Positions 43,902-53,194 of a DNA stretch of 64,000 nt are shown here, piece by piece. Origin of the DNA: Geothrix sp. 21YS21S-4 (GTDB taxonomy: Bacteria > Acidobacteriota > Holophagae > Holophagales > Holophagaceae); NCBI RefSeq assembly GCF_030845995.1, contig NZ_CP132719.1:1302001-1366000 (forward strand), read 5' to 3'. The translations under genes were made by a program, and so were the position numbers. The notes under the pieces are model-generated. The model ran no database searches. It was not told the DNA's origin and saw only the letters and a list, made by a program, of their open reading frames with translations. Each line of letters begins with the position of its first letter. The stretch's first letter is position 1.

Positions 43902-44843
43902 TCAGGGCGCGGAGCGGGGATGCATCCGGTCGTAGAGGGCGCGGAGCCGGGCCTGGTGGACGTGCGTGTAGATCTGCGTCGTGCTGATGTCGGCGTGGCC
44001 GAGCATGGCCTGGACGGCGCGGAGGTCGGCGCCGTGGTCGAGGAGGTGGGTGGCGAACGCGTGGCGGAGGACGTGGGGACTCACGGCTTCCGCGCGGAGG
44101 CCCGCGGTGCGCGCGTAGCCCTTCAGCAGCCGCCACAGGTGCTGGCGGCTGAGGCCCTCGCCGCGCTGGCCCACGAACAGTTCGCCGCCGCGGGGCCGGA
44201 AGCCGGGCCGCAGGGCCAGCCAGGCGCGGATCCACCGCTCGGCGCCGGAGCCGAAGGGGACGAGCCGCTCCTTGCGGCCCTTGCCCATCACCTTGAGGAA
44301 GCCTTCGTCGAGGAAGACCGCCAGGGCGGGGAGTTCCGCCAGTTCGGACACGCGCAGTCCGGAGGCGTAGAGGAGTTCCAGCCAGGCGCGGTCGCGCACG
44401 CCTAGGGGCGTGGCCGTGTCCGGCGCGGCGAGGAGGGCGTCCACCTGCGTTTCGCCGAGGGTGCGCGGCAGGATGCGGGGAGGGCGCGGCGGCTTGACCA
44501 CCGCTTCGGGACCGGCGCCTTCGCCGCCCTCCATGCGCAGGAAGGCGAGGAAGGCGCGGAGGCTGGAACTCATCCGCGCAAGGCTGCGCGGGGCCTTGCC
44601 TTCGGCCTGTTGGGTCACGAGGAACGCGGTGAGCTGGTCGCGGTCCAGATCCGTGGGGGACAGCTCGCGGCCGCAGGCCCAGATGGCGAGATGGCTGAGG
44701 TCCGCGAGGTAGCCGGCGGCGGTGTTCGCCGACAATCCCCGCTCCACGGACAAGAAGGTGCGGAATTCGCGCAGGCTGGCCGCCCAGCCCAGGGGCCAGC
44801 CTTCATCGGGTTCTTGATGGGTTCGGGGACGGGGCATGGACAT
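43902..44843 (-). CDS. Tyrosine recombinase, XerC/XerD-like
   Basis: A 313-residue site-specific recombinase. The N-terminal SAM-like core-binding domain (about 18-110) precedes the catalytic domain, with Arg in ASGLRVSEL, Lys in VMGKGRKERLV, HxxR in SPHVLRHAFATHLL, His in LGHADISTTQIYTH, and a following nucleophilic Tyr in TQIYTHV. Length and spacing fit chromosomal Xer recombinases that resolve dimers at dif, rather than phage integrases. C or D cannot be decided alone. Start is ATG 44843 or 44837. Confidence 0.9.
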   Translation of the reverse strand: MSMPRPRTHQEPDEGWPLGWAASLREFRTFLSVERGLSANTAAGYLADLSHLAIWACGRELSPTDLDRDQLTAFLVTQQAEGKAPRSLARMSSSLRAFLAFLRMEGGEGAGPEAVVKPPRPPRILPRTLGETQVDALLAAPDTATPLGVRDRAWLELLYASGLRVSELAELPALAVFLDEGFLKVMGKGRKERLVPFGSGAERWIRAWLALRPGFRPRGGELFVGQRGEGLSRQHLWRLLKGYARTAGLRAEAVSPHVLRHAFATHLLDHGADLRAVQAMLGHADISTTQIYTHVHQARLRALYDRMHPRSAP

Positions 44844-44935
44844 TTCCTGGAGGCCGTTCCAGCCAACCTACCCGGAGTTTGGCAATCCCGCGGAGAGTGT
44901 GTTACGGTTTCCGGGTTCGTTTGGAGGAGCCCACG

Positions 44936-45175
44936 ATGGCTGATGTACGTAAGAAGGTCATTGCGATCATTGCCGAGCAGCTGGCCAAGCCCGAGGATTC
45001 CATTTCCGAATCCAGCCACTTCGTGGACGACCTCGGCGCCGACAGCCTCGACACCGTCGAGATCATCATGGCCATCGAAGAGGCGTTCAGCCTCGAGATC
45101 CCCGAGAGCGAGCAGGAGAAGATCCGCACGGTGGGCGATGCGATCGCCTACATCGAGAAGCACGCGAAGGCCTGA
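44936..45175 (+). CDS. acpP: Acyl carrier protein
   Basis: A 79-residue acidic four-helix protein that carries fatty-acid intermediates. The phosphopantetheine attachment Ser37 lies in LGADSLDTVE. ATG 44936 follows GGAGGAGCCCACG. A possible promoter (TTGGCA at 44879) lies upstream. fabF is the next gene, an arrangement common in many bacteria. Confidence 0.97.
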   Translation: MADVRKKVIAIIAEQLAKPEDSISESSHFVDDLGADSLDTVEIIMAIEEAFSLEIPESEQEKIRTVGDAIAYIEKHAKA

Positions 45176-45192
45176 TCCTACGCGATCCCGTC

Positions 45193-45231
45193 GTGCCGCA
45201 GCGCCCCCCGGCCCTGCGGCACGTTCGTTTT
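45193..45231 (+). terminator. Terminator-like hairpin between acpP and fabF
   Basis: A perfect 9-bp stem GTGCCGCAG/CTGCGGCAC with a 12-base loop is followed by GTTCGTTTT. The interrupted T tract suggests partial termination, which would make more acpP than fabF mRNA from one operon. Confidence 0.6.
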
Positions 45232-45260
45232 CAGACTTCCATCGACCTTGAGGTGAAGCC

Positions 45261-46517
45261 ATGACCAGGACCGTCCAGCGCCGCCGCGTCGTCATCACCG
45301 GCATGGGAACCGTCAATCCCTGCGGTCTCACCGTGCCCGAGACCTGGGACAACCTTCTCGCCGGAAAGAGCGGGATCGGGCAGATCGACCGCTTCGATGT
45401 GTCCGATTTCGCCTGCAAGATCGCGGGCCAGGTGAAGGGTTTCAATCCCGATCTGTTCATCGACAAGAAGGAACAGAAGAAGATGGACATCTTCATCCAC
45501 TACGCCCTGGGCGCGGCCCACGAAGCGTGGGTGGACGCGGGCTACGACCAGATCGAGCTGACCAAGGCCGAGCGCGAGTTGTTCGGGGCCTACATCGGCA
45601 GCGGAATCGGCGGCCTCAGCACCATCTGGGAGGAGGCCAACGGCTACCGCGGACCCCGCCGCACCAGCCCCTTCTTCATCCCCAGCCTCATCGTGAACCT
45701 GGCCAGCGGCCAGGCCAGCATCAAGTACGGCCTCCAGGGGCCCAACAGCGCCGTCGCCACGGCCTGCGCCACGGGCGCCCACGCCATCGGGGACGCGGCC
45801 CGCCTCATCGCCTTCGGCTACGCGGACCGCATGATGGCCGGCGGCAGCGATTCCGTGGTGAACCAGCTCGGCGTGGGCGGATTCGCCGCCATGCGCGCCC
45901 TCAGCACCCGCAACGACGAGCCCGAGCGCGCCTCGCGGCCCTTCGACGTGGATCGCGACGGGTTCGTGATGGGCGAAGGCGCCGGCGTCGTCATCCTGGA
46001 GGAATACGACCTCGCGAAGGCCCGCGGCGCCAAGATCTACGCCGAAGTGGTCGGATACGGCATGAGCGGCGACGCCAACCACATCACCAGCCCCGCGCCG
46101 GAGGGCGAAGGCGGCCAGCGGGTGATGCGCGCGGCCATGAAGGACGCGGAGATCGCCCCCGAGCAGGTGGGCTACATCAACATGCACGGCACCAGCACCC
46201 CCGTGGGCGACAAGCTGGAGTGCATGGCCATCCACAAGGTCTTCGGGGAGCACACCAAGACGCTCAAGGTGAGCAGCACCAAGTCCATGCACGGCCACCT
46301 CCTGGGCGCCGCGGGCGGGCTGGAGACCATCGTGGCCGTCATGGCCGTGAAGACCGGGAAGATCCCTCCCACCATCAACGTGGATCACCAGGATCCGGAA
46401 TGCGACCTGGACGTCACCGCGAACGTCGCCGGCACGCTGGACGCCGAATATGTCATGAACAACGGCTTCGGCTTCGGCGGCACGAACGCCTGCCTGGTGT
46501 TGCGCAAGGCTCAGTAG
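45261..46517 (+). CDS. fabF: 3-oxoacyl-ACP synthase II
   Basis: A 418-residue condensing enzyme that elongates acyl-ACP with malonyl-ACP. The catalytic triad is present: Cys169 (TACATGAHA), His309 (MHGTSTPVGD) and His346 with Lys341 (KSMHGHLLGAAGG). GFGFGGTNA is the usual C-terminal loop. GAGGTG precedes the ATG. Downstream, a family 1 palindrome separates it from uvrB. Confidence 0.97.
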   Translation: MTRTVQRRRVVITGMGTVNPCGLTVPETWDNLLAGKSGIGQIDRFDVSDFACKIAGQVKGFNPDLFIDKKEQKKMDIFIHYALGAAHEAWVDAGYDQIELTKAERELFGAYIGSGIGGLSTIWEEANGYRGPRRTSPFFIPSLIVNLASGQASIKYGLQGPNSAVATACATGAHAIGDAARLIAFGYADRMMAGGSDSVVNQLGVGGFAAMRALSTRNDEPERASRPFDVDRDGFVMGEGAGVVILEEYDLAKARGAKIYAEVVGYGMSGDANHITSPAPEGEGGQRVMRAAMKDAEIAPEQVGYINMHGTSTPVGDKLECMAIHKVFGEHTKTLKVSSTKSMHGHLLGAAGGLETIVAVMAVKTGKIPPTINVDHQDPECDLDVTANVAGTLDAEYVMNNGFGFGGTNACLVLRKAQ

Positions 46518-46526
46518 AAGATTCGC

Positions 46527-46589
46527 CACCAAGACACGAAGGCACCAAGAAAGGCTGTTTCTTTTCTTGGTGCCTTCGTGTCTTGGTGG
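46527..46589. repeat. Intergenic palindromic element, family 1, copy 4 (short form)
   Basis: Left arm CCACCAAGACACGAAGGCAC... (46527-46553) and right arm TTCTTGGTGCCTTCGTGTCTTGG... (46564-46589). It is near-perfect, occupies almost all of the fabF-uvrB gap and ends 16 bases before the uvrB ATG, so it could affect uvrB expression. Confidence 0.8.
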
Positions 46590-46604
46590 TTTGCTTTTGG
46601 ATCT

Positions 46605-48617
46605 ATGGCCAAGGCGATCCCCTTCAAGCTCCACGCGCCCTACCAGCCCGCCGGCGACCAGCCGGAGGCCATCGCCCAGCTTGTGGAGGGGCTGAAGCGG
46701 GGGGATCGGGCCCAGACGCTGCTGGGCGTCACCGGGTCGGGCAAGACCTACACGATGGCCTCCACCATCGCGCGGGCGGGCCGTCCGGCGCTGATCTTCG
46801 CGCCCAACAAGACGCTGGCGGCGCAGCTGTTCAGCGAGTTCAAGCAGTTCTTCCCCGAGAACGCCGTCGAGTACTTCGTCAGCTACTACGACTACTACCA
46901 GCCCGAGGCCTACGTGCCCGAGCGGGACCTGTTCATCGACAAGGACGCCAAGATCAACGAGGAGCTGGAGAAGCTCCGCCTCAGCGCCACCCGCTGCCTG
47001 CTGGAGCGGCGGGACACCATCGTGGTGGCCTCCGTGAGCTGCATCTACGGCCTGGGCGATCCCACCTCGTACCTCAACCTGTCCGTCCACCTGAAGGCGG
47101 GCCAGACCATCGACCGGGCCATGCTGCTGCGCGACCTGGTGGCGATCCAGTACCAGCGCAACCACCTCAGCTTCGAGCCGGGAATCTTCCGCGTGCGGGG
47201 CGATGTGGTGGAGGTCTATCCGGCCTACGAGGACGTGGCCTACCGGATCGAGCTGTGGGGCGACGAGGTGGAGCGGCTGTCGAAGATCGATCCTCTGCGC
47301 GGGACAGTCCTTGAGAAGCTGGACGAACTGATGATCTGGCCCAAGACCCACTACGTGACGCCGGAGGACAAGCTCAAGGCCGCCATCCGCGACATCAAGG
47401 CCGAGCTGGAGGTCCGGGAGAACGAGCTTCGCGCCGCGGGGAAGATCGTCGAGCTCCAGCGGCTCCACCAGCGCATCATCTACGACGTGGAAATGATGAA
47501 GGAGATGGGGCACTGCAGCGGCATCGAGAACTACAGCCGCTTCCTGGACGGTCGCCAGCCCGGCCAGCCGCCCCACACGCTCCTCGACTACTTCCCCGAG
47601 GATTTCGTCGTCTTCATGGATGAGAGCCACGTGGCCACGGGCCAGCTCCACGGGATGTACAACGGCGACCGCTCCCGCAAGAGCACCCTGGTGGAGTACG
47701 GGTTCCGGCTTCCCTCCGCCCTGGACAACCGGCCCCTCCAGTTCGAGGAATTCGAGAGCCGCGTCAAGCAGGTGGTCTACGTGTCGGCTACGCCCGGCGC
47801 CTACGAGCTGCAGCAGAGCGGCGGGGCCTTCGTGGAGCAGGTGGTGCGGCCCACGGGGCTGGTGGATCCCATCGTGGAGGTGCGGCCCGTGGGCACCCAG
47901 GTGGATGATCTGCTCGAGGAGATCCGTAAGGTGGTGGCCCGGGACGAGCGCGTCCTGGTGACCGTGCTCACCAAGCGGCTGGCGGAGCAGCTCACCGCCT
48001 ACTACCAGGAGCTGGGCATCAAGGCCGAGTACCTCCACAGCGAGATCGACACCCTGGAGCGGGTGGAACTGCTCAAGAACCTGCGGCGCGGCGTGTTCGA
48101 CGTCCTCGTCGGGATCAACCTCCTGCGGGAGGGGCTGGACCTGCCGGAGGTGAGCCTGGTGGCGATCCTGGACGCGGACAAGGAGGGCTTCCTCCGCAAC
48201 ACCCGCAGCCTCATCCAGACCATCGGCCGCGCCGCCCGCAACGTCCAGGGCAAGGCCATCCTGTACGCCGACGTGATGACCGGCTCCATGGAGCAGGCCA
48301 TCGGCGAAACCGAGCGTCGGCGCCAGAAGCAGCTGGCCCACAACGCGGAGCATGGGATCACGCCGGAGACGGTGAAGCGCAACCTGGACGACGTCATGGG
48401 CGAGGCCCTGGCGCGCGAATTCATCAACGTGCCCAAGGAGGAACGCGCCGCCGAGGAGCCGCTGCTCTACCTGGAGGACAAGGCCTTCGAACGCGAAGTG
48501 GCCAAGCTGGAGAAGCGCATGAAGGAACTGGCCTCCCAGATGAAGTTCGAAGATGCGGCGGAATTACGCGACAGGATCCTCCGTGCCCGGCGCGAACGAT
48601 TGATTTTGGCCCCTTGA
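46605..48617 (+). CDS. uvrB: Excinuclease ABC subunit B
   Basis: A 670-residue DNA helicase-like damage-verification subunit of nucleotide excision repair. The Walker A GVTGSGKT begins near residue 41, the beta-hairpin region includes [18 protein letters not shown] is the Walker B-like motif, and the helicase motif VI segment reads QTIGRAARN. The C-terminal UVR domain (about 630-665, [20 protein letters not shown]) binds UvrC. I chose ATG 46605; an in-frame ATG at 46578 would lie within the palindrome. A short repeat of the UVR end follows the stop. Confidence 0.97.
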   Translation: MAKAIPFKLHAPYQPAGDQPEAIAQLVEGLKRGDRAQTLLGVTGSGKTYTMASTIARAGRPALIFAPNKTLAAQLFSEFKQFFPENAVEYFVSYYDYYQPEAYVPERDLFIDKDAKINEELEKLRLSATRCLLERRDTIVVASVSCIYGLGDPTSYLNLSVHLKAGQTIDRAMLLRDLVAIQYQRNHLSFEPGIFRVRGDVVEVYPAYEDVAYRIELWGDEVERLSKIDPLRGTVLEKLDELMIWPKTHYVTPEDKLKAAIRDIKAELEVRENELRAAGKIVELQRLHQRIIYDVEMMKEMGHCSGIENYSRFLDGRQPGQPPHTLLDYFPEDFVVFMDESHVATGQLHGMYNGDRSRKSTLVEYGFRLPSALDNRPLQFEEFESRVKQVVYVSATPGAYELQQSGGAFVEQVVRPTGLVDPIVEVRPVGTQVDDLLEEIRKVVARDERVLVTVLTKRLAEQLTAYYQELGIKAEYLHSEIDTLERVELLKNLRRGVFDVLVGINLLREGLDLPEVSLVAILDADKEGFLRNTRSLIQTIGRAARNVQGKAILYADVMTGSMEQAIGETERRRQKQLAHNAEHGITPETVKRNLDDVMGEALAREFINVPKEERAAEEPLLYLEDKAFEREVAKLEKRMKELASQMKFEDAAELRDRILRARRERLILAP

Positions 48618-48634
48618 TGCGTGAGGTCTCGTGT

Positions 48635-48760
48635 ATGCCGCAGGCATACCGAGAGGAGGCGGCGGAACTCCGCGACCGCATCCTCCATGCCCGCCGGGAG
48701 CGGATCCTGGAGGCCCGCGGACCGCTGGCGGCGGGACCGGCCGGGCCGCCCGCCCCCTGA
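48635..48760 (+). pseudogene. 41-codon duplicate of the uvrB C-terminal UVR motif
   Basis: An open frame from an ATG encodes [20 protein letters not shown] followed by a Gly/Ala/Pro tail. It parallels the last residues of UvrB ([19 protein letters not shown]), 18 bases after the uvrB stop. A small hairpin (GTATGCC-GCA-GGCATAC, 48633-48649) spans its start. It may be a relic of a partial tandem duplication, or an old longer uvrB end cut off by a new stop. Confidence 0.5.
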
Positions 48761-48835
48761 TCCGCACGGCTCGCCCCAAGGGCGGGCCTTGGCGGAGCGG
48801 GAATGGCACCCTGAAGCTCCTTCCCGGGAGGTCCT

Positions 48836-49837
48836 GTGCATCCACGGACGGCGATGTTCGCGCTCGCAGCGCTCTGCGTTTCCCCGCTCCTGCCCCAGGC
48901 GCCGCTTCCCTACGCGGGCCAGCCCCTTCCTGGACGGGAAGCGGTGCCCTTCGCGCCCGGCTTCCTGAACTGCGGGTTGCCCATCCGCGACATCGCCCTG
49001 GCGCCGGACGGCACGGCGATCTATGTCGGCATGTCCCTTCCAGGTTTCCGGAAGGCCGCGATCGTGGAGACGCATCTGGAGGGAGGCCGCTGGACCTCTC
49101 CCGAGGTGGCGGCTTTTTCGCGGGATCCGCGGTGGAGATGCCTCGAACCCTGCATCAGTCCCGATGGGCGACGCTTCTTCTTCGTCTCGGACCGGCCGGC
49201 GGATCCCGCGGGCGATAAACCTGGTCCTTTCGGGATCTGGGCCATGGACCGGGAGGCCGCCGGCTGGTCCGTCCCGCGGCGCCTTCCGGAGGCCGTCAAC
49301 GGAACAGCGGATGCCTTCTATCCCTCGATCACCCGGGACGGTGTTCTCTATTTCCTGCGGGAGGCGGGCCGCGAGGCGTGGGTGATGCGGTCCGCCTGGA
49401 AGGACGGCGCCTGGACACCCGCGGAGCGGCTGCCCGCGCCTTTCAACACGGAGGCCCGCCAGGCCAATCCGCGGATCGATCCCGACGGGCGGTTCCTGCT
49501 GCTTCCCATCGCGGGCCGTCCCGATTCCCTGGGCGGAGCCGACTACTACGGCTATTTCCGGCGGGATGACGGCACCTGGACCGGTCCCGTCCATTTGGGT
49601 CCCGCGGTGAACAGTGCCGCGGCGGACGAATACTCCATCACGCCCAGCCCCGACGGCCGGGTGGTGTTCTTCGGCAGCAACCGGGCGCTGCCCCGCCTGG
49701 AGGGGAAGCCGCTCCGGTTCGCGGATCTCTTGGCGGAGCGGACGCTTCCCGGCAACGGGCACACGACTTTGTGGTGGGTCGACGCGGGCTTCCTGGAGGA
49801 GGCGCGGGCGAAGGCCCTGGCGGCGCCCCGAAACTGA
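48836..49837 (+). CDS. Exported WD40/PD40-like beta-propeller protein
   Basis: A 333-residue protein starting at GTG with GGGAGG upstream. It has a signal peptide (about 1-20). Repeated PD40/TolB-type strands are seen: DIALAPDGTAIYVG, PCISPDGRRFFFVSDRP, PSITRDGVLYF, NPRIDPDGRFLLLP and SITPSPDGRVVFFGSNR. This indicates a beta-propeller of about five blades acting outside the cytoplasm. Function is unknown. It sits 62 bases upstream of a propeller histidine kinase, and they may be co-transcribed. Confidence 0.82.
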   Translation: MHPRTAMFALAALCVSPLLPQAPLPYAGQPLPGREAVPFAPGFLNCGLPIRDIALAPDGTAIYVGMSLPGFRKAAIVETHLEGGRWTSPEVAAFSRDPRWRCLEPCISPDGRRFFFVSDRPADPAGDKPGPFGIWAMDREAAGWSVPRRLPEAVNGTADAFYPSITRDGVLYFLREAGREAWVMRSAWKDGAWTPAERLPAPFNTEARQANPRIDPDGRFLLLPIAGRPDSLGGADYYGYFRRDDGTWTGPVHLGPAVNSAAADEYSITPSPDGRVVFFGSNRALPRLEGKPLRFADLLAERTLPGNGHTTLWWVDAGFLEEARAKALAAPRN

Positions 49838-49899
49838 TCTCCGCCCATTTCAGGATCCCCGCGGCGCTGCCGAATAAAAGGGGGCATCTCCAGCCGCCT

Positions 49900-52800
49900 A
49901 TGCAGCCTCTGCGCTCCTTCCTCCTGGGCTTCCTCCTCGTGGGGGGAATGGGAATGGGCGCCGAGCTTCCCGGTCCGGCGGAAGCGGGCGATCCGATCAT
50001 CCGGAACTACTCCCCCAAGCTCTACGGCGCGGACGCCCAGAACTGGGCCATCCTCCAGGATCCGCGGGGCGTCGTCTACGCCGGGAACAACCGCGGCGTG
50101 CTGGAATACGACGGGGCGCGCTGGCGGCTGATCCCCACCCTCCGCAAGACTGTCGTCCGCTCCCTGGGAATGGATTCGACGGGCCGGGTCTACGTCGGAG
50201 GGGTGGGAGAGATCGGCTACCTGGCGCCGGACGAGCGCGGCGCGGCCCGCTTCGTCTCCCTGAACGATCGGCTGCCCGAGGCCGCGCGCGCCTTCTCGGA
50301 CGTGTGGGTGACGGCGGTGACGCCCCAGGGGGTGCTGTTCCAGACGCGCGAGGCCCTGTTCCTGCTGCGAGGCGAGGAAGTCCAGGTGGTGAAGGCCTCC
50401 ACCACCTTCCACGTGGCCTTCGCGGTCCAGGGGCGGATCTTCGTCCGCCAGCGGGAAGTTGGCCTCCAGGAGTTGCGCGACGGGCGGTTGTCCTCCGTTC
50501 CCGGCGGCGAGCGGTTCGCGCGGGAGAGCCTGTTCGCGATGCTGCCGCTGGGAGCGCCGGGCGACGGGGCGGGCATCCTTCTGGCGAGCCGGTCGGCGGG
50601 CCTGTGGAAGCTGACTTCCAGCGGGATCTCGCGGTTTCCCACGCCCGCGGAGGCCTATCTCAACGCCCACGCGGTCTACCACGGCGTCCGGCTCCGGGAG
50701 GGGACGCTGGCGCTGGCGACCATCAAAGGCGGGGTCGTCCTCCTGGATGGCCGCGGGCGCGTGCACGGTCTTCTGGACCGGCAGGCGGGGCTGGACAGCG
50801 ACAACGTCAAGGCCATCTGCGCGGGCCGCGATGCGGCGCTGTGGCTGGCCCTGGACAACGGTCTCTCCCGGGTGGAGTGGCCCTCGCCGCTGACGGTCTT
50901 CGATCACCGCTCCGGGCTGAAGGGAACCGTCTGGGCGGTGCAGGATTTCGGCGGCCGGCTCTACGTGGCCACGGGCCAGGGCGCCTTCGTTCTGGAGGAA
51001 CCTGCCGCGGAGGGGTTCCATCCCCGCCCGCGCTTCGCGCCCCTTCCGGGCGTCACCACGCAGAGCCTGGCGTTTCTTCCGGGAAAGCGGAGCCTGCTCC
51101 TGGGCACGGCCCAGGGCGTGTTCGAGGTCCGGGGCTCCCAGGCGCGGCTGATCCGGCGCTCCAGCAACGTGGCCATTTCCTTCCTGCGATCGCGCCTCGA
51201 CCCTTCCCGCGTTTTCCTCGGCCTCCAGGGGGAACTGGCCTCGCTCCGGGAAAGCGGGGACGGGTGGCAGGAGGAGGGGCGCATCGCCGGGGTGGAGGAC
51301 GACGTCTATTCCCTGGTGGAGGACGAGCGGGGGCGGCTGTGGCTGGGGACGGGCTCGCAGGGGCTGCTCCGCCTGACCTTCGGAGAGGGGTGGCGCGGCG
51401 GGAGCACGGCGCCGGTCCGGGTCGAGCGCTTCGGGACGGCGGAGGGCCTGCCGAACCTTCTCCAGCCGTTCGTGTTCAGGTGGCGGGGCGAGATCCTCGC
51501 GGCCACCGCGGCGGGCATCCTGGCCTTCGATGAGGCGGGAGGCCGGTTCCGGCCCGCCCCCTGGTTCGCCCGCTTGTTTCCCGACGGTCCGCGGGCGGTG
51601 AAGGCGGCGCGGGTGGATGCCTTGGATCGGCTGTGGATGGACACCCGGGACGAAGCCCGGGGCCTGCACGAAGCCGGCGTCGCCGTGGCGGGGGCGGAGG
51701 GAACGCTCGCCTGGGAGGCCGCGCCCTACCGGAGGCTGGGGGACACGTCGGTGGAATCCATCCATGTGGATCCCCGCGGCGTGGTCTGGTTCGGCGGGTC
51801 CGAGGGGGCCCTGCGCTTCGATCCGGCCCGGGCGGACCGGCACGGCCGCGCGGGGCAGGTCCTGATCCGGCGCGTCTCTCGGGCGGACGGCGAAATCTAC
51901 GGCGGGGACGGACCCCTTTCCGCGACGCCGGAGGAGGGGCCCGCCCTCCCGCACCGAACGGGAGCCCTGCGGTTCGAATTCGCCTCGCCCAGCTTCGACG
52001 CCGAAAGCGCCAACCAGTACCAGGTGCGGCTGGACGGCTACGATCCGGACTGGTCCCCCTGGACGTTCGAGGCCCAGAAGGAATACACCAACCTTCCGGA
52101 AGGGCGCTACCGCTTCCAGGTGCGGGCGCGGAACGTCTACGGGCAGGTGAGTCCGGAGCAGTCCTTCGGCTTCCGCGCCCTTCCGCCCTGGTACCGCACC
52201 GCCTGGGCGAGGGCGCTCTTCGCGGGCCTGGCGCTTCTCGCGGCGGGGCTGGCCGTGCGGGTGTGGACGGCCCTGCTGCGGCGGCGGAACCGGACGCTCC
52301 AGCGGTGGATCGCGCTCGCCGTCGAGGACCTGCGCGACCGCGAGCGGATGCTGGCGGACCAGGCCGGCGCCCTGGAGCGGGCGAACGCGCAGCTGGTGGA
52401 GATCAACGAGCAGAAGAACCACTTCCTGGCCATGGTGGCCCACGACCTGCGGAACCCGCTCCACAGCATCCTCGTCAATTCGGAATTCCTCGCGGAGGAG
52501 GGAGGGCCCGACGTCCGCCGCCGGGCCGGCATGATCGCCCAGGAAGGCGCGAATATGAACCTCCTCATCGGACGCTTTCTGGACATCTCCGCGCTCGATT
52601 CCGGCCGCATCCGCAACGAGCCCGGGCACCTCTCCATACCGGCGCTGCTGGAAGGGCTGCTCCAGCGGCACGGGCCCGCCGCCGAAGCCAAGAGCATCGC
52701 CCTTCGCGTTACCGCCGACCCGCAGGGAGGGCGCGTCTTCGCGGACGCGAAGTTCGTCACCGCCATCCTGGACAACCTGCTGTCCAACGCCATCAAGTTC

Positions 52801-53085
52801 TCCCCCCTGCGGACCGCCGTGGACATCTGCGTGGAGGACGGGGAGGAGACGGTTCGCATCGCCGTCCAGGATCAGGGTCCGGGACTGACGGAGGCCGACC
52901 AGAAGCGCGCCTTCGGCCGGTTCGTCCGCCTCAGCGCCCGACCCACCGGCGGCGAGAAATCCGTGGGTCTGGGGCTGTCCATCGCCAAGCAGATGGCGGA
53001 GCTGTGCAAAGGGAGCATCCGCGTGGAGAGCGAGCCGGGGAAGGGCGCCACCTTCCTTGTGGAGCTGCCCCGGGCGAAGGAATGA
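49900..53085 (+). CDS. Two-component sensor histidine kinase with periplasmic propeller and Y_Y_Y domain
   Basis: A 1061-residue sensor. It has a signal peptide (about 1-20), then about 620 residues of Reg_prop-type beta-propeller repeats (for example NWAILQDPRGVVYAGNNRGVLEYDG), a Y_Y_Y domain ending near PWYRTAWA, and one membrane segment (about 772-789). A coiled coil leads to HisKA with phosphoacceptor His848 (MVAHDLRNPLHS) and HATPase_c (DNLLSNAIKFSP, DQGPGLTEAD, GLGLSIAKQM). No receiver or DNA-binding domain is attached, unlike the classical Bacteroidetes hybrid systems, so a separate response regulator is needed; none is adjacent. Confidence 0.93.
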   Translation: MQPLRSFLLGFLLVGGMGMGAELPGPAEAGDPIIRNYSPKLYGADAQNWAILQDPRGVVYAGNNRGVLEYDGARWRLIPTLRKTVVRSLGMDSTGRVYVGGVGEIGYLAPDERGAARFVSLNDRLPEAARAFSDVWVTAVTPQGVLFQTREALFLLRGEEVQVVKASTTFHVAFAVQGRIFVRQREVGLQELRDGRLSSVPGGERFARESLFAMLPLGAPGDGAGILLASRSAGLWKLTSSGISRFPTPAEAYLNAHAVYHGVRLREGTLALATIKGGVVLLDGRGRVHGLLDRQAGLDSDNVKAICAGRDAALWLALDNGLSRVEWPSPLTVFDHRSGLKGTVWAVQDFGGRLYVATGQGAFVLEEPAAEGFHPRPRFAPLPGVTTQSLAFLPGKRSLLLGTAQGVFEVRGSQARLIRRSSNVAISFLRSRLDPSRVFLGLQGELASLRESGDGWQEEGRIAGVEDDVYSLVEDERGRLWLGTGSQGLLRLTFGEGWRGGSTAPVRVERFGTAEGLPNLLQPFVFRWRGEILAATAAGILAFDEAGGRFRPAPWFARLFPDGPRAVKAARVDALDRLWMDTRDEARGLHEAGVAVAGAEGTLAWEAAPYRRLGDTSVESIHVDPRGVVWFGGSEGALRFDPARADRHGRAGQVLIRRVSRADGEIYGGDGPLSATPEEGPALPHRTGALRFEFASPSFDAESANQYQVRLDGYDPDWSPWTFEAQKEYTNLPEGRYRFQVRARNVYGQVSPEQSFGFRALPPWYRTAWARALFAGLALLAAGLAVRVWTALLRRRNRTLQRWIALAVEDLRDRERMLADQAGALERANAQLVEINEQKNHFLAMVAHDLRNPLHSILVNSEFLAEEGGPDVRRRAGMIAQEGANMNLLIGRFLDISALDSGRIRNEPGHLSIPALLEGLLQRHGPAAEAKSIALRVTADPQGGRVFADAKFVTAILDNLLSNAIKFSPLRTAVDICVEDGEETVRIAVQDQGPGLTEADQKRAFGRFVRLSARPTGGEKSVGLGLSIAKQMAELCKGSIRVESEPGKGATFLVELPRAKE

Positions 53086-53100
53086 TTCCCTGGAAAGACT

Positions 53101-53170
53101 CACCGCCAAGACGCCAAGAAGGAACTCAAAAGAGGATGCTTTTCTTGGTGCCCTTGGCGTCTTGGCGGTG
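53101..53170. repeat. Intergenic palindromic element, family 1, copy 5
   Basis: Arms CACCGCCAAGACGCCAAGAA (53101-53120) and TTCTTGGTGCCCTTGGCGTC... (53142-53170). It lies between two convergent genes. Confidence 0.8.
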
Positions 53171-53194
53171 ATCTTTTAAGTTCTTCGAGCGGCT

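Noticed and set aside
43902-44843. Phage or island integrase
   Set aside because: Size and context (next to acpP, no att repeats or phage genes) fit a chromosomal Xer recombinase better.
45231-53109. Minus-strand open frames over 1000 residues opposite fabF/uvrB and the histidine kinase
   Set aside because: Both are antisense shadows. The plus-strand proteins have complete catalytic motifs.
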